A stretch of DNA of 64,000 nucleotides from Diaphorobacter ruginosibacter (GTDB lineage: Bacteria; Pseudomonadota; Gammaproteobacteria; Burkholderiales; Burkholderiaceae_C). The notes below the pieces were generated by a model. The model ran no database searches. It saw only the letters and a list, made by a program, of their open reading frames with translations, and was not told the origin of the DNA. The DNA lies in assembly GCF_014395975.1 (NCBI RefSeq), contig NZ_CP060714.1, forward strand, positions 806,001 to 870,000, read 5' to 3'. Both the position numbers and the translations under genes were made by a program. Within the stretch, counting starts at the first letter, position 1. Every line of letters starts with the position of its first letter. This document shows positions 1-8,692 of the stretch, one piece after another.

Positions 1-1
1 T

Positions 2-544
2 CCGGAAAATATTGTGGTTGCTACGCGTAATTTTTATCTGGATCCAACGCATATACGCCCAATTCCTCCCATGCTCCTTCAATATATCGCAGATTATGAG
101 GGGTACGCACGTAGTCGGGTTGTTCGATTGCAGGAGAGGCCAGATCTTCGTACAGCGACTGATATTCGGATTATTGATATTTTATCTGGTGTGAGTCCTG
201 ATTATGCTGTGGTTGCGCAAAAAAGTATTGACTCCGCGATGGCGTTGAATTTTGATGCGCCTTTTAACGCAGAATACGGCGTCAATCTAGATGCATTGTG
301 TATGCGTTATGAAAGCTTCAAAGAGGAAAAAATATCTTCACTTGTGGAAATGAAAGGCGTGACTGCGGAATTGGTCCGGCACAGCCAAGATTTACTTCGT
401 AGAGTCTCGGAGCTGGATATGAATCAAAAATCGTTGCTTGAGAAAATGCATGAACTAGAGGGTCGCCATGATGCACTGCTGAAAAGTTCATCATGGCGAA
501 TTACGGCACCGCTACGAAAGATTTTGAGTATTTTTAGTAAATAA
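2..544 (+). CDS. SAM-dependent methyltransferase, C-terminal part (5' truncated by window)
   Basis: The reading frame is open from the first bases of the window, so the start lies upstream and only about 180 C-terminal residues are visible. The piece that begins NFYLDPTHIRPIPP and continues to a VSPDYAVVAQK stretch resembles the end of class I SAM methyltransferase domains of O-antigen clusters. In those proteins a histidine-proline loop is followed by the GVSPDY motif. After it comes a predicted coiled coil (about the last 80 residues, rich in E, L, K and R), ending in SSSWRITAPLRKIL. The same kind of tail is seen on the FkbM protein at 3212-4108. The next glycosyltransferase starts 2 bp after the stop, suggesting one operon. 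The methyltransferase call rests on the partial domain only; a bifunctional glycosyltransferase/methyltransferase is possible. Confidence 0.6.
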   Translation, partial: PENIVVATRNFYLDPTHIRPIPPMLLQYIADYEGYARSRVVRLQERPDLRTATDIRIIDILSGVSPDYAVVAQKSIDSAMALNFDAPFNAEYGVNLDALCMRYESFKEEKISSLVEMKGVTAELVRHSQDLLRRVSELDMNQKSLLEKMHELEGRHDALLKSSSWRITAPLRKILSIFSK

Positions 545-546
545 AT

Positions 547-1746
547 ATGAATCTTCTATTGTTGTGTACTTATCCAGTTCAGAATGCGAGCCATGGTGGT
601 CAACTAAGAGTCAAGAATATAGCGGATGAATATAGGCGAGCTGGATTAAATGTTCAAGTCGCGGGGGTCTTAGGAAGCCGGGCTTATCATGCCGAAGATG
701 GGTTCGTGGAGTATCCTGGCAATCACAGCTTTCATGCCTATCTGAAAAATCCATTTCTGATGGAAGACTTTGGGATATCCAAAGTGTTTTCAGAGGTTGG
801 AGGAATATGGTATGAACGGCTGAGAAAAAAAATAAAAGCCATTCCGGATATTATTCATGTTGAGCAGCCATGGCTTATGCCTTTTGCATTCTTGATGGCG
901 AACAGTCTTTCTCGATTTCCTAAATTAATTTACGGCTCCCAAAACATTGAGCATAGGTTGAAGAAAGAGATTGTTCAGAGTTATTTTGGGAGTGATGCTG
1001 CGGCAGAAGCTGAGAAGTTAATTCTTCAATGTGAAATCAATGCGATGACTAACGCTGATGGCGTGGTAGGGGTGTCTCAGAACGATGTTGACTGGATAAA
1101 AGCTAACTGTAATACCCCTGTTTGTCTAGCACCAAATGGTGTCCAAGCGTGGAGTGTATCTCCAGAGGGGCGGACTGAAGCCGCGGCGTTGACGGGAGGT
1201 AGTAAATATGCACTTTACTGTGCAAGCGCACACCCGCCAAATATTCAGGGGTTTTTTGAAATTTTTGGCGGAGGCTTTGGCTCATTGAACCCACGGCAGC
1301 GTTTGGTCATTGCTGGCGGCGCAGGCCCTGCGATTATGCAGGATCCACGACTAAGTGAATCAGCAAAGCTTTCAGAGCGTGTCATTGCACCGGGGCTTGT
1401 CCCTCAATCTTGCCTAAATGGGTTGCTCGAAGAGGCTCAATGTATCGTTTTACCGCTCACTCAGGGGGGGGGAACAAATCTCAAAACTGCGGAGGCACTT
1501 TGGTCTGGGAAATATGTGCTAGCGACCAAGGTTGCCATGCGTGGTTTTGAAAAATATTATGGGGCTAATGGAGTTTTTGTAATTGATGAGCCTGATGCGT
1601 TTAAGCGTAAATTGAGGGAATTGATGCAAATCCCCAGCCTGAGTTTACGGCTGGAAGAGCGTAACTTGCGAAAAGATTTATTGTGGGAAAATTCCATTGG
1701 ATCTTTGCCAGAATTTATCAAAAATCTCAAATCGCGCCAGGGATAA
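547..1746 (+). CDS. glycosyltransferase family 4 (GT-B fold), polysaccharide biosynthesis
   Basis: The 399-residue protein begins MNLLLLCTYPVQNASHGGQ, a typical GT-B N-terminal strand followed by the G-G-Q/R loop. It carries a C-terminal Rossmann half in which CIVLPLTQGGGTNLKTAEAL matches the sugar-nucleotide binding segment of GT4 enzymes. No membrane segment is evident, so it should act at the cytoplasmic face on a lipid-linked glycan. The start follows the previous stop by 2 bp and no strong Shine-Dalgarno is visible, which suggests translational coupling. The gene is AT-rich compared with the chromosome right of 14.6 kb. A run of nine G (1464-1472) encodes part of the GGG motif and could slip. 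The donor and acceptor sugars cannot be read from the sequence. Confidence 0.8.
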   Translation: MNLLLLCTYPVQNASHGGQLRVKNIADEYRRAGLNVQVAGVLGSRAYHAEDGFVEYPGNHSFHAYLKNPFLMEDFGISKVFSEVGGIWYERLRKKIKAIPDIIHVEQPWLMPFAFLMANSLSRFPKLIYGSQNIEHRLKKEIVQSYFGSDAAAEAEKLILQCEINAMTNADGVVGVSQNDVDWIKANCNTPVCLAPNGVQAWSVSPEGRTEAAALTGGSKYALYCASAHPPNIQGFFEIFGGGFGSLNPRQRLVIAGGAGPAIMQDPRLSESAKLSERVIAPGLVPQSCLNGLLEEAQCIVLPLTQGGGTNLKTAEALWSGKYVLATKVAMRGFEKYYGANGVFVIDEPDAFKRKLRELMQIPSLSLRLEERNLRKDLLWENSIGSLPEFIKNLKSRQG

Positions 1747-1752
1747 GTTTCG

Positions 1753-3140
1753 ATGCGTAATAATAACCCAACAATATGGATGAACGTGACGACCACGTCC
1801 AAATGGAATAGACCTGCTGTCGGTATTGTTCGTGTAGAGCAGGAGCTTTTCCGTGGATTGGGGGCGCTCTATCCTTCCTCGGTATTCAAGGCATGCATTT
1901 GGAATGGTGTAGCATTTCAAGAGTGCGAAATCGATCGGTCAATTAAAGCTGAACATTCAAATTCGCACCAAAATAGTGCGCCTTCTGCAGTGGTGAACCC
2001 AACATATGCTGTACCACTTCTATCGACAGAACAATTATTGATCGCCATAGCTCAGGTTGGATTGACCATCGCACCAAATTTTGCACGTGGGTATTTAAAC
2101 CGCTTGTACTCATGGGTGCAGCCGCGTCTGGGGGGTATCTTAATCGAAGAAAGGTAAAAAATTTTCAATCCACTTCTAAGATAAAATCAGAGCATTCTGC
2201 AGGTGATAAAGTCGAAAAAATCGAATCAATATTTAAACCCGGCGATATTCTGATATCAGTGGGTCTTGATTGGAATGAAGGGGTGCAGCAAAAGTTCTAT
2301 GATTTGCGCGTTGATGAGGGGGTGAAAATTATTGCTTGCTGCTACGATTTGATTCCAATTCTGTATCCTCAATATTGCGTTGGTGCGGTTGCACAACAAT
2401 TTTCGTCCTATTTTATCGATGTAGCTGAGGGAGCTGAACTGGTTCTCTGTATTTCAAAACAGACAGAACATGATTTGAGAAAATTTATCGAGTCGACAGG
2501 CGCGAGAAATGTCAGTACATGCTATTTCCCACTTGGCGACAACATTCCAACTATCTCCAGTGATATTGGTGTTGAGGTTCAAAATGTTATGCAAAGGGAC
2601 TTTATTCTTTTTGTATCCAGTATAGAGCGACGCAAAAACCACGAGGTTCTCTATCAAGCCTATCATTTGCTTGCAAAGGCGGGGCAATTGGATGTAATGC
2701 CAACTTTAGTGTTTGTTGGAATGCCTGGATGGGGTGTCAGTGATCTATTGGCAGACATACGATTGGATCCACTTGTTCAGGGAAAAATTGTGCAACTTAA
2801 TCATGTTACTGATTCTGAGCTTGGTGCACTCTACAAAAATACGAAGTTTTGCGTTTATCCTTCATTCTATGAAGGCTGGGGATTGCCTGTTGGGGAGGCA
2901 CTGTCGGCAGGAAAGGTCGTCCTTGCATCAAACGAGGGATCTCTTCCTGAGGTAGGTGGTGATTTAGTTCATTATGTGGACCCCTTCAGTCCACGGGATT
3001 GGGCTAGCGCGTTATATATTTACTCTACCAATCCTGAGTTGCTTAAAAAACAAGAAAATGAAATTCTAAAAAACTATAAGCCAAGGACTTGGCGAGATAG
3101 TTGTAGCCTTGTCGAAAAGAAAATCAACGAGTTTCTTTAA
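1753..3140 (+). pseudogene. glycosyltransferase family 4, split by a frameshift at a G-tract
   Basis: Two overlapping frames together give one GT4 protein. The first frame (1753-2157) holds the N-terminal part, with IWMNVTTTSKWNRPAVGIVR. The second (open through 2112-3140) continues with GDILISVGLDW, CCYDLIPILYPQYCV and the C-terminal donor-binding half FCVYPSFYEGWGLPVGEAL. The frames meet at the G6 tract 2130-2135; one additional G there joins them into a protein of about 462 residues without other change. The possibilities are a real -1 mutation, an error in sequence determination, or ribosomal or transcriptional slippage that yields some full-length product. Neither half alone would make a complete GT-B enzyme. 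The downstream half also has an in-frame ATG at 2112, but no good ribosome binding site was seen for it. Confidence 0.75.
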
Positions 3141-3211
3141 GTTGATTGGGTACTAATATGATCGTTTGATCAGTCGTTTGTGATGGCCTATGTACTTGTA
3201 AGGGGTTAAAG

Positions 3212-4108
3212 ATGAGCCCAGATTATGAGCGGATGCTAGAGCGATTTTATTGTCAAGTTCTTCAAAATGGGGATATTGCCGTAGATGTCGGTGCGCATAT
3301 AGGTCGCCACACATTTCCTATGGCAAGCTCAATTGGAACTAGGGGACTGGTGTACGCTTTTGAGCCACTTCCAGTGCAGTTTAAAAAACTTAGTGATGGT
3401 ATTCAAGGAAATATTGATGGAAATATTAAATTGTTTAATCACGCACTAGCGGATATTACTGGCGAATTGACGTTTGTAGAGGTGCCCGACTTTCCTGAAT
3501 ACAGTGGTTTCAAGGAAAGAATCTACCATGATCAAAGCATTAGACGAATGCATGTTAATGTGGAGGTTAAGCGTCTTGATGATGTTTTGTATGACCTGAC
3601 ATCATTGAAATTTATGAAGTTAGATGCTGAGGGTGCGGAGTTAATGATTTTACGTGGTGCGGAAAATTTGATTCGAAGATTGCGACCGTATGTGTCTTTT
3701 GAGTTGGGCGATGCAGCGCTTGTCAATTATGACTATTCATCCGCAGATGTCTTTGAATATTTCTCAGGCATGGGTTATTCTATATATTCAATATTTGGCG
3801 TCCTGCTTTCAAAGGATGATTTTGTTACGTCATCAAGGTTGCAAAATTTCTGGGACTATGTTGCTATTCCCGCGGAATTGACCTGGCCCGCAGCACATGA
3901 GCCAGTCAAGGTGTTGTTGCAGCAGCTTTCGGGAGCGTCTGAAAATAATACAGGGCTGCAATCATCCTCCGAGGGGATGAATGAGGTTGATTTTTTAAAT
4001 CTCAGGATTGTAGAACTCGAAAAGAATTTGGTTGACATTAGGAAGAGTGCGTCATGGAGGATTACATCTCCGGTAAGAAAAATATATTCTATATTAACTG
4101 GTAGGTGA
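3212..4108 (+). CDS. FkbM family SAM-dependent methyltransferase with coiled-coil tail
   Basis: The 298-residue protein has a class I methyltransferase core. IAVDVGAHIGRHT at residues about 23-35 is motif I, AFEPLP is the FkbM acidic loop, and FMKLDAEGAELMILRGA is the conserved FkbM segment that follows the DD motif. FkbM enzymes O-methylate sugars or polyketides; here an O-methylation of the surface glycan is the natural inference. Residues after about 240 are linker and coiled coil ending SASWRITSPVRKIYS, nearly the same tail as in the protein ending at 544. An AAGGGG Shine-Dalgarno lies about 7 bases before the ATG. A 184-bp AT-rich gap follows (4109-4292), in which no gene is seen. Confidence 0.85.
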   Translation: MSPDYERMLERFYCQVLQNGDIAVDVGAHIGRHTFPMASSIGTRGLVYAFEPLPVQFKKLSDGIQGNIDGNIKLFNHALADITGELTFVEVPDFPEYSGFKERIYHDQSIRRMHVNVEVKRLDDVLYDLTSLKFMKLDAEGAELMILRGAENLIRRLRPYVSFELGDAALVNYDYSSADVFEYFSGMGYSIYSIFGVLLSKDDFVTSSRLQNFWDYVAIPAELTWPAAHEPVKVLLQQLSGASENNTGLQSSSEGMNEVDFLNLRIVELEKNLVDIRKSASWRITSPVRKIYSILTGR

Positions 4109-4292
4109 TTGAATGTTTGGGTTTTCTATCTCTTTTTTAGAGGCTTGCAGGTTAATGTGCGCGTGGACTATTTGTTGATGTTGCTGCTAGAGTGAATGGA
4201 TTTTTTATATTTTTGATTATTTTAGGTCTTTGGATTGATGTGGTTTTTTTGCAATGCCACCTGTTTAGATATTTAAAACTTTAGGAGAAATC

Positions 4293-5327
4293 GTGAAAAT
4301 AGCAGTAGTAACAGGCATTTCTGGCCAAGATGGCGCGTATTTGGCAGAACTCTTGTTGGCGAAGGGTTACAAGGTCTACGGCACCTACCGTCGCACCAGT
4401 TCTGTCAACTTTTGGCGCATCGAAGAATTGGGTATTCAGAATCACCCGAATCTCCATCTCGTCGAATACGATCTGACGGATTTGTCTGCCAGCATTCGTC
4501 TGCTGCAGACGACGGAAGCCACAGAGGTCTACAACCTCGCTGCGCAGAGCTTTGTGGGTGTGTCGTTCGAGCAGCCAGTGACAACCGCAGAAATCACGGG
4601 TATCGGTCCGGTGAACTTGCTAGAAGCAATCCGCATCGTCAATCCAAAGATCCGCTTCTATCAGGCAAGCACGTCGGAGATGTTCGGCAAGGTGCAGGAG
4701 ATTCCTCAGCGCGAATCGACGCCGTTCTATCCGCGCAGCCCTTATGGGGTGGCCAAGTTGTACGCGCACTGGATGACGGTGAACTATCGCGAGAGCTATG
4801 ACATTTTTGGTTCCAGCGGTATTTTGTTCAACCATGAAAGCCCGCTGCGCGGCCGTGAATTCGTGACGCGCAAGATCACTGACAGCCTGGCCAAGATCAA
4901 GCTCGGCAAGCTGGATGTTCTGGAGTTGGGCAACATGGATGCCAAGCGCGATTGGGGTTATGCCAAGGACTATGTGGAAGGCATGTGGCGCATTCTTCAG
5001 GCAGAAAAGCCTGATACGTATGTGCTCGCGACCAATCGCACCGAGACAGTTCGCGACTTCGTGACGATGGCGGGCAAGGCTGCCGGGTTCGAGTTGAAGT
5101 GGGAAGGTGCCGCAGAATCTGAAGTGGCCATCGATGCAGCCACTGGCAAGACTCTGGTACGCGTGAATCCGAAGTTCTATCGTCCTGCGGAAGTGGAGTT
5201 GCTGATCGGCAACCCTGAGAAGGCGCAGCGCGAGTTGGGCTGGAAGCCTACGACGACGCTGGAACAACTGTGCCAGATGATGGTCGAGGCGGATATTCGC
5301 CGCAATGAAGCGGGCTTTTCGTTCTGA
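4293..5327 (+). CDS. gmd: GDP-mannose 4,6-dehydratase
   Basis: Gmd converts GDP-D-mannose to GDP-4-keto-6-deoxy-D-mannose, the branch point to GDP-D-rhamnose, GDP-L-fucose and related sugars. The 344-residue protein is an extended SDR: GISGQDGAYLAE (8-19) is the NADP-binding glycine loop, T127 and E129 in STSEMFG and Y151/K155 in YGVAK are the catalytic residues, and FNHESPLRGREFVTRKI is a Gmd signature. The start is GTG at 4293 with AGGAGA 6-10 bases upstream. The codon use and GC content are clearly higher than in the genes before it. The next gene, rmd, starts 10 bp after the stop, so the two should be cotranscribed. Length and motifs are typical; the call is secure. Confidence 0.96.
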   Translation: MKIAVVTGISGQDGAYLAELLLAKGYKVYGTYRRTSSVNFWRIEELGIQNHPNLHLVEYDLTDLSASIRLLQTTEATEVYNLAAQSFVGVSFEQPVTTAEITGIGPVNLLEAIRIVNPKIRFYQASTSEMFGKVQEIPQRESTPFYPRSPYGVAKLYAHWMTVNYRESYDIFGSSGILFNHESPLRGREFVTRKITDSLAKIKLGKLDVLELGNMDAKRDWGYAKDYVEGMWRILQAEKPDTYVLATNRTETVRDFVTMAGKAAGFELKWEGAAESEVAIDAATGKTLVRVNPKFYRPAEVELLIGNPEKAQRELGWKPTTTLEQLCQMMVEADIRRNEAGFSF

Positions 5328-5337
5328 GGATGTGCAA

Positions 5338-6246
5338 GTGCGGCGAGTTCTGATCACTGGCATCAATGGTTTCACGGGCCACTATCTGACCCGTGAACTC
5401 GAGCAACACGGCTGGGAGGTGTGGGGGCTGGGTTCTCAGCCCGAAACCGCTCGGCCACGCTATCGGCATGTGGATCTGCTGGATGACGCGGCTTTGACGG
5501 CTTGGGTTCAGGAGGTTCAGCCGAAAGCCGTGGTTCACCTCGCTGCGATTGCATTTGTCGGGCACAGCAACGCGCGCGCGTTCTACGACGTGAATGTGGT
5601 TGGTACGCGCAACCTGCTGGCGGCGTTGGCGACTCTGGACGGCGAGAGCAAGCCGGAGCGCGTGCTGCTGGCAAGCAGCGCCAACATCTATGGCAACTCC
5701 ACAGAGGGGGAGCTTTCGGAGGCGACGCTGCCCAATCCCGCCAATGATTACGCCGTCAGCAAGCTGGCGATGGAATACATGGCGCGGTTGTGGATGGACA
5801 AGCTTCCGATCACGATTACGCGACCGTTCAACTACACGGGTGTGGGGCAGTCCGAGAGCTTTCTGCTGCCCAAGATCGTGAGCCATTTCCGCCGCAAGGC
5901 GCCGGTGATCGAGCTTGGGAACATGGAAGTCTGGCGCGATTTTTCCGATGTGCGGGATGTCGCTGTCGCCTACCGTGCACTGCTGGATTCCAGGTCTGCG
6001 GTGGGGCAAGTCGTCAATGTGTGCTCGGGTCGTCTGATTTCGCTGCGCGAAGTGCTGCAGATGGCGCAGCACATTACCGGGCAGGAGATCGAGGCCGTCA
6101 TGAATCCGGCCTTTGTGCGCGCCAACGAGGTGAAGACGCTTTGCGGTGATGCTTCGCGCCTCAGGGAGCTGGCGGGGGCGTGGAGTCCGCGTCCGCTGGA
6201 GGATACGCTCGCCTGGATGCTGTCAGATAGCGCGGGAGCGGTGTGA
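5338..6246 (+). CDS. rmd: GDP-6-deoxy-D-mannose reductase (GDP-D-rhamnose synthesis)
   Basis: Rmd reduces the 4-keto group made by Gmd to give GDP-D-rhamnose. The protein (302 residues from GTG 5338) is an extended SDR with VLITGINGFTGHYL at its N-terminus, SSANIYG and YAVSK as the Ser and Tyr-x3-Lys catalytic elements, and RPFNYTGVGQSESFL, which is characteristic of GDP-deoxyhexose reductases. The frame is open back to an ATG at 5305 inside gmd. However, GAGGA at 5326-5330 lies 7 bases before GTG 5338, and homologues start directly at the Rossmann strand, so 5338 is chosen. A GDP-L-fucose synthase is the main alternative, but the PFNYTGxGQ signature favours Rmd. The following glycosyltransferase starts one base after the stop. 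Confidence 0.88.
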   Translation: MRRVLITGINGFTGHYLTRELEQHGWEVWGLGSQPETARPRYRHVDLLDDAALTAWVQEVQPKAVVHLAAIAFVGHSNARAFYDVNVVGTRNLLAALATLDGESKPERVLLASSANIYGNSTEGELSEATLPNPANDYAVSKLAMEYMARLWMDKLPITITRPFNYTGVGQSESFLLPKIVSHFRRKAPVIELGNMEVWRDFSDVRDVAVAYRALLDSRSAVGQVVNVCSGRLISLREVLQMAQHITGQEIEAVMNPAFVRANEVKTLCGDASRLRELAGAWSPRPLEDTLAWMLSDSAGAV

Positions 6247-6247
6247 C

Positions 6248-7408
6248 GTGGTGAAGGTGATTCTGGGCGCGGATGCGATTCATGCGCCCTTGACCGGAAT
6301 TGGTCGTTATGCCTTCGAATTGGCGACAAGGCTTCCTCACTGCGAGGAGGTCGAGTCGCTGCGCTTCTATTCGCTGGGACAGTGGATCAGCGAACAGGCG
6401 GTGCTGGATCGGGCCAAAACGGTTTCGACGCAGGAGTTGAACAAGCCCACCTTGCGGCGTGTGTTGGCAGGGAACAAGCTGGCGGTTCGCGCGTACTCGA
6501 TGTTGATGCCGATCTGGTCGAGGCAGAAGATGAAGCCGTTTGCGGATTCGCTGTTTCATTCACCTAATTATTTCTTGCCGCCGTTTCCCGGCAAATCCGT
6601 GGCGACGATCCATGATCTCTCGCATATCGTCTGCCCACAGTTCCATCCTGCTGCGCGGGTGGAGTTGCTGCATCGCGACCTGCCAAAGTCGGTGTCAAGG
6701 GCAGATCATCTGATCACCGATGCGGAGTCGGTAAGGCGTGAGGTGATTGATCATTTCGGGTGGCCCGAGGATCGCATCAGTGCCGTGCCCTTGGGTGTGG
6801 ACGCTTCTTTTCACCCAAGATCACATCAGGAGACCTTGCCCGTGATGCAGCGACTTGGTCTGCAGCACGGGGGCTATTCGCTTTACGTCGGCACCATTGA
6901 GCCGCGCAAGAATCTGGCACGGCTGATTCGTGCCTATGGCCGGTTGCCGGAGGCTCTGCGAAAACATTTCCCATTGGTGCTCGGTGGCTCACGCGGCTGG
7001 CAGGCCGACGAGATTCACGACCTGATGGAAAAGGCCACGCAGGCGGGCTGGCTCAAATACCTGGATTTTGTGGCGCAGGAAGATCTGCCGTACCTGTATG
7101 CGGGTGCGCGGCTGTTTTGCTTCCCATCCTTGTATGAAGGTTTCGGCTTGCCGCCGTTGGAGGCGATGGCATCTGGCGCGCCAGTCCTGACGTCGTCAAC
7201 ATCGTCGCTGCCGGAGGTGGTCGGTGATGTGGCGCTGACGGTGCAGCCTGAGGATGAACAGGCGATTGCCGAGGCCCTGCGTAGTGGTCTGGAAAACGAT
7301 CAGTGGAATGCCGCTGCGTCGATTCGTGGAGTGCAGCGCTCACGTGCATTCACGTGGGAGCAATGTGTGAGAAGCACAAGTGCGATCTATAAGCAACTAA
7401 TACCTTGA
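6248..7408 (+). CDS. glycosyltransferase family 4, probable D-rhamnosyl- or mannosyltransferase
   Basis: The 386-residue GT-B enzyme shows the N-terminal GIGRYAFEL acceptor loop, SLYVGTIEPRKNLARLI opening the donor domain, and FCFPSLYEGFGLPPLEAMA with the E-x7-E pair of retaining GT4 enzymes. The ATG-less start is GTG 6248 (or GTG 6251), with GGGAG 9 bases before 6248; longer versions would run back into rmd. It is the third gene of gmd-rmd-GT4, so transfer of D-rhamnose from the GDP sugar made by its neighbours is a reasonable inference, but mannose is equally possible. Transcription converges with the GtrA gene; the 79-bp gap holds only a weak A/T hairpin (7433-7448). Confidence 0.85.
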   Translation: MVKVILGADAIHAPLTGIGRYAFELATRLPHCEEVESLRFYSLGQWISEQAVLDRAKTVSTQELNKPTLRRVLAGNKLAVRAYSMLMPIWSRQKMKPFADSLFHSPNYFLPPFPGKSVATIHDLSHIVCPQFHPAARVELLHRDLPKSVSRADHLITDAESVRREVIDHFGWPEDRISAVPLGVDASFHPRSHQETLPVMQRLGLQHGGYSLYVGTIEPRKNLARLIRAYGRLPEALRKHFPLVLGGSRGWQADEIHDLMEKATQAGWLKYLDFVAQEDLPYLYAGARLFCFPSLYEGFGLPPLEAMASGAPVLTSSTSSLPEVVGDVALTVQPEDEQAIAEALRSGLENDQWNAAASIRGVQRSRAFTWEQCVRSTSAIYKQLIP

Positions 7409-7487
7409 ATATTATTTGACTGAGACGAGTTTTCAAAAAGAGGTTTTTGGCAGTGCCTACATGGTCATCCATTCTCGAAAAATTCTC

Positions 7488-7892
7488 TTATTGATCGTGA
7501 AACGATTTTCCAAAAACCCAGTGACGCTTGATGAAAAAGGATGGTATTGAGCCTATGAGCGCTGCCGCAACAAAGCCGCCATTATCACCCCAAGGTATAC
7601 CAAAAAGCAAATCTATGATTCTTCGGAATAATGGTGATGCTAATGATACAAAAAGCATGATCGACAGGTTGGCAATCACAAAGCGGGAGAATATTCCAGA
7701 TTTTTTAAAAATCCATCTGCGCTGAATCATGTAGTTTACCAAGACCAATGGTAAATAAGTTAATATGCTTGCAATTGCATATGACGTTGAAGTATTATTG
7801 TCCAACGCATGATAAATAAGAAGTTGCAGCCCCCAAGCCGCAACACCTAAAATGCCACCATTGATAAAGAATTTTGCATACTCGCGAATCAT
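7488..7892 (-). CDS. GtrA family membrane protein (lipid-linked sugar flippase type)
   Basis: GtrA proteins are small four-helix membrane proteins thought to flip polyprenyl-phosphate sugars or to help their transferases. The 134-residue product has four hydrophobic stretches. It also has the family pattern after helix 2 (NYMIQRRWIFK) and at its end (FFIKRHWVFG). The ATG (7890-7892) overlaps the stop of the methyltransferase upstream as ATGA. The open frame extends further 5', but that part is the methyltransferase read in another frame. It is the last gene of the operon that starts at 14416. Together with the GT2 (11472-12404) and the large membrane protein (12407-14416) it makes a Gtr-type three-part set. 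Confidence 0.82.
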   Translation of the reverse strand: MIREYAKFFINGGILGVAAWGLQLLIYHALDNNTSTSYAIASILTYLPLVLVNYMIQRRWIFKKSGIFSRFVIANLSIMLFVSLASPLFRRIIDLLFGIPWGDNGGFVAAALIGSIPSFFIKRHWVFGKSFHDQ

Positions 7893-8692
7893 GTTCGCCT
7901 GCGGATAACGATGATTTGATGTAGTGACCAGTATCGTGCTAATGGGCGTCCCAATTTTTCCATCCAAGTCAGCGGCTTATCCATGAATGAAGGCATCAAT
8001 TGACGAAAATTTAGTCCGCCTGAAAGTAGATACCGCAGTGCGTTTAACTCATAGCCACGATATACGATTTCTAGTTGGGATCCATATAGTTTTTCAAAGA
8101 GATCTAGGTCCCGTCGAAAAACAATGTCTGCCAATGCTTGATTGGCTCCTGATAGGGGACCTGCAATTTCTGATGTGCGCCAACCCTTTGCTTTGGGGTC
8201 GAAATGTTCATCGCTGTGGAGATGCCGGTGCAATAGTGCTGAAGAAAATCCACCATGTGGCTCGATCAAGATGCACCCGCCACCGGAGTGCAGTACCCGC
8301 GTTAGTTCTTCAAAAAATAGCTCTGGGTTGGGGAGGTGATGAAATACATTGATTGCATAGATACAACGTACTGACTCGTTCTTCAAATTCATAGACTGAG
8401 CGTCGAGTTCTAAGTCAATCCCCTTTCCCTTGCGAACATCAGAGGTCATTAATGTGGGGCGCAGGCGTTTGAAGAAGCCGGCACCTGTTCCCAATTCGAC
8501 CTCAATTCCTGGCGCTGCAAAATAATGATCGCATAGTGCCCCCATATCACGATAGAACGTTTCGAATGCCGATCGCAACAAACGCTTGCCATGTAGCACA
8601 GAAGCGTGCTTGGCCAAAAGACTGTTGTCATCCACATCAACCCCACGCACCTCGGGTTCATACAGCCATTGCCGCAAACGTTCTACGATCAT
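7889..8692 (-). CDS. class I SAM-dependent methyltransferase
   Basis: The 267-residue protein has GIEVELGTGAGFFKRLRP as motif I (SAM-binding), SDVRKGKGIDLELDAQ around the acidic motif II, and INVFHHLPNPELFFEELTRVL followed by GGGCILIEP, all features of the Methyltransf_11 group. The substrate is unknown; a sugar or a lipid-linked intermediate of the operon is likely. Its start overlaps the stop of the epimerase as ATGA, and its stop overlaps the GtrA start the same way, so translation is coupled on both sides. The DNA is AT-rich like the rest of the operon. Confidence 0.8.
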   Translation of the reverse strand: MIVERLRQWLYEPEVRGVDVDDNSLLAKHASVLHGKRLLRSAFETFYRDMGALCDHYFAAPGIEVELGTGAGFFKRLRPTLMTSDVRKGKGIDLELDAQSMNLKNESVRCIYAINVFHHLPNPELFFEELTRVLHSGGGCILIEPHGGFSSALLHRHLHSDEHFDPKAKGWRTSEIAGPLSGANQALADIVFRRDLDLFEKLYGSQLEIVYRGYELNALRYLLSGGLNFRQLMPSFMDKPLTWMEKLGRPLARYWSLHQIIVIRRRT

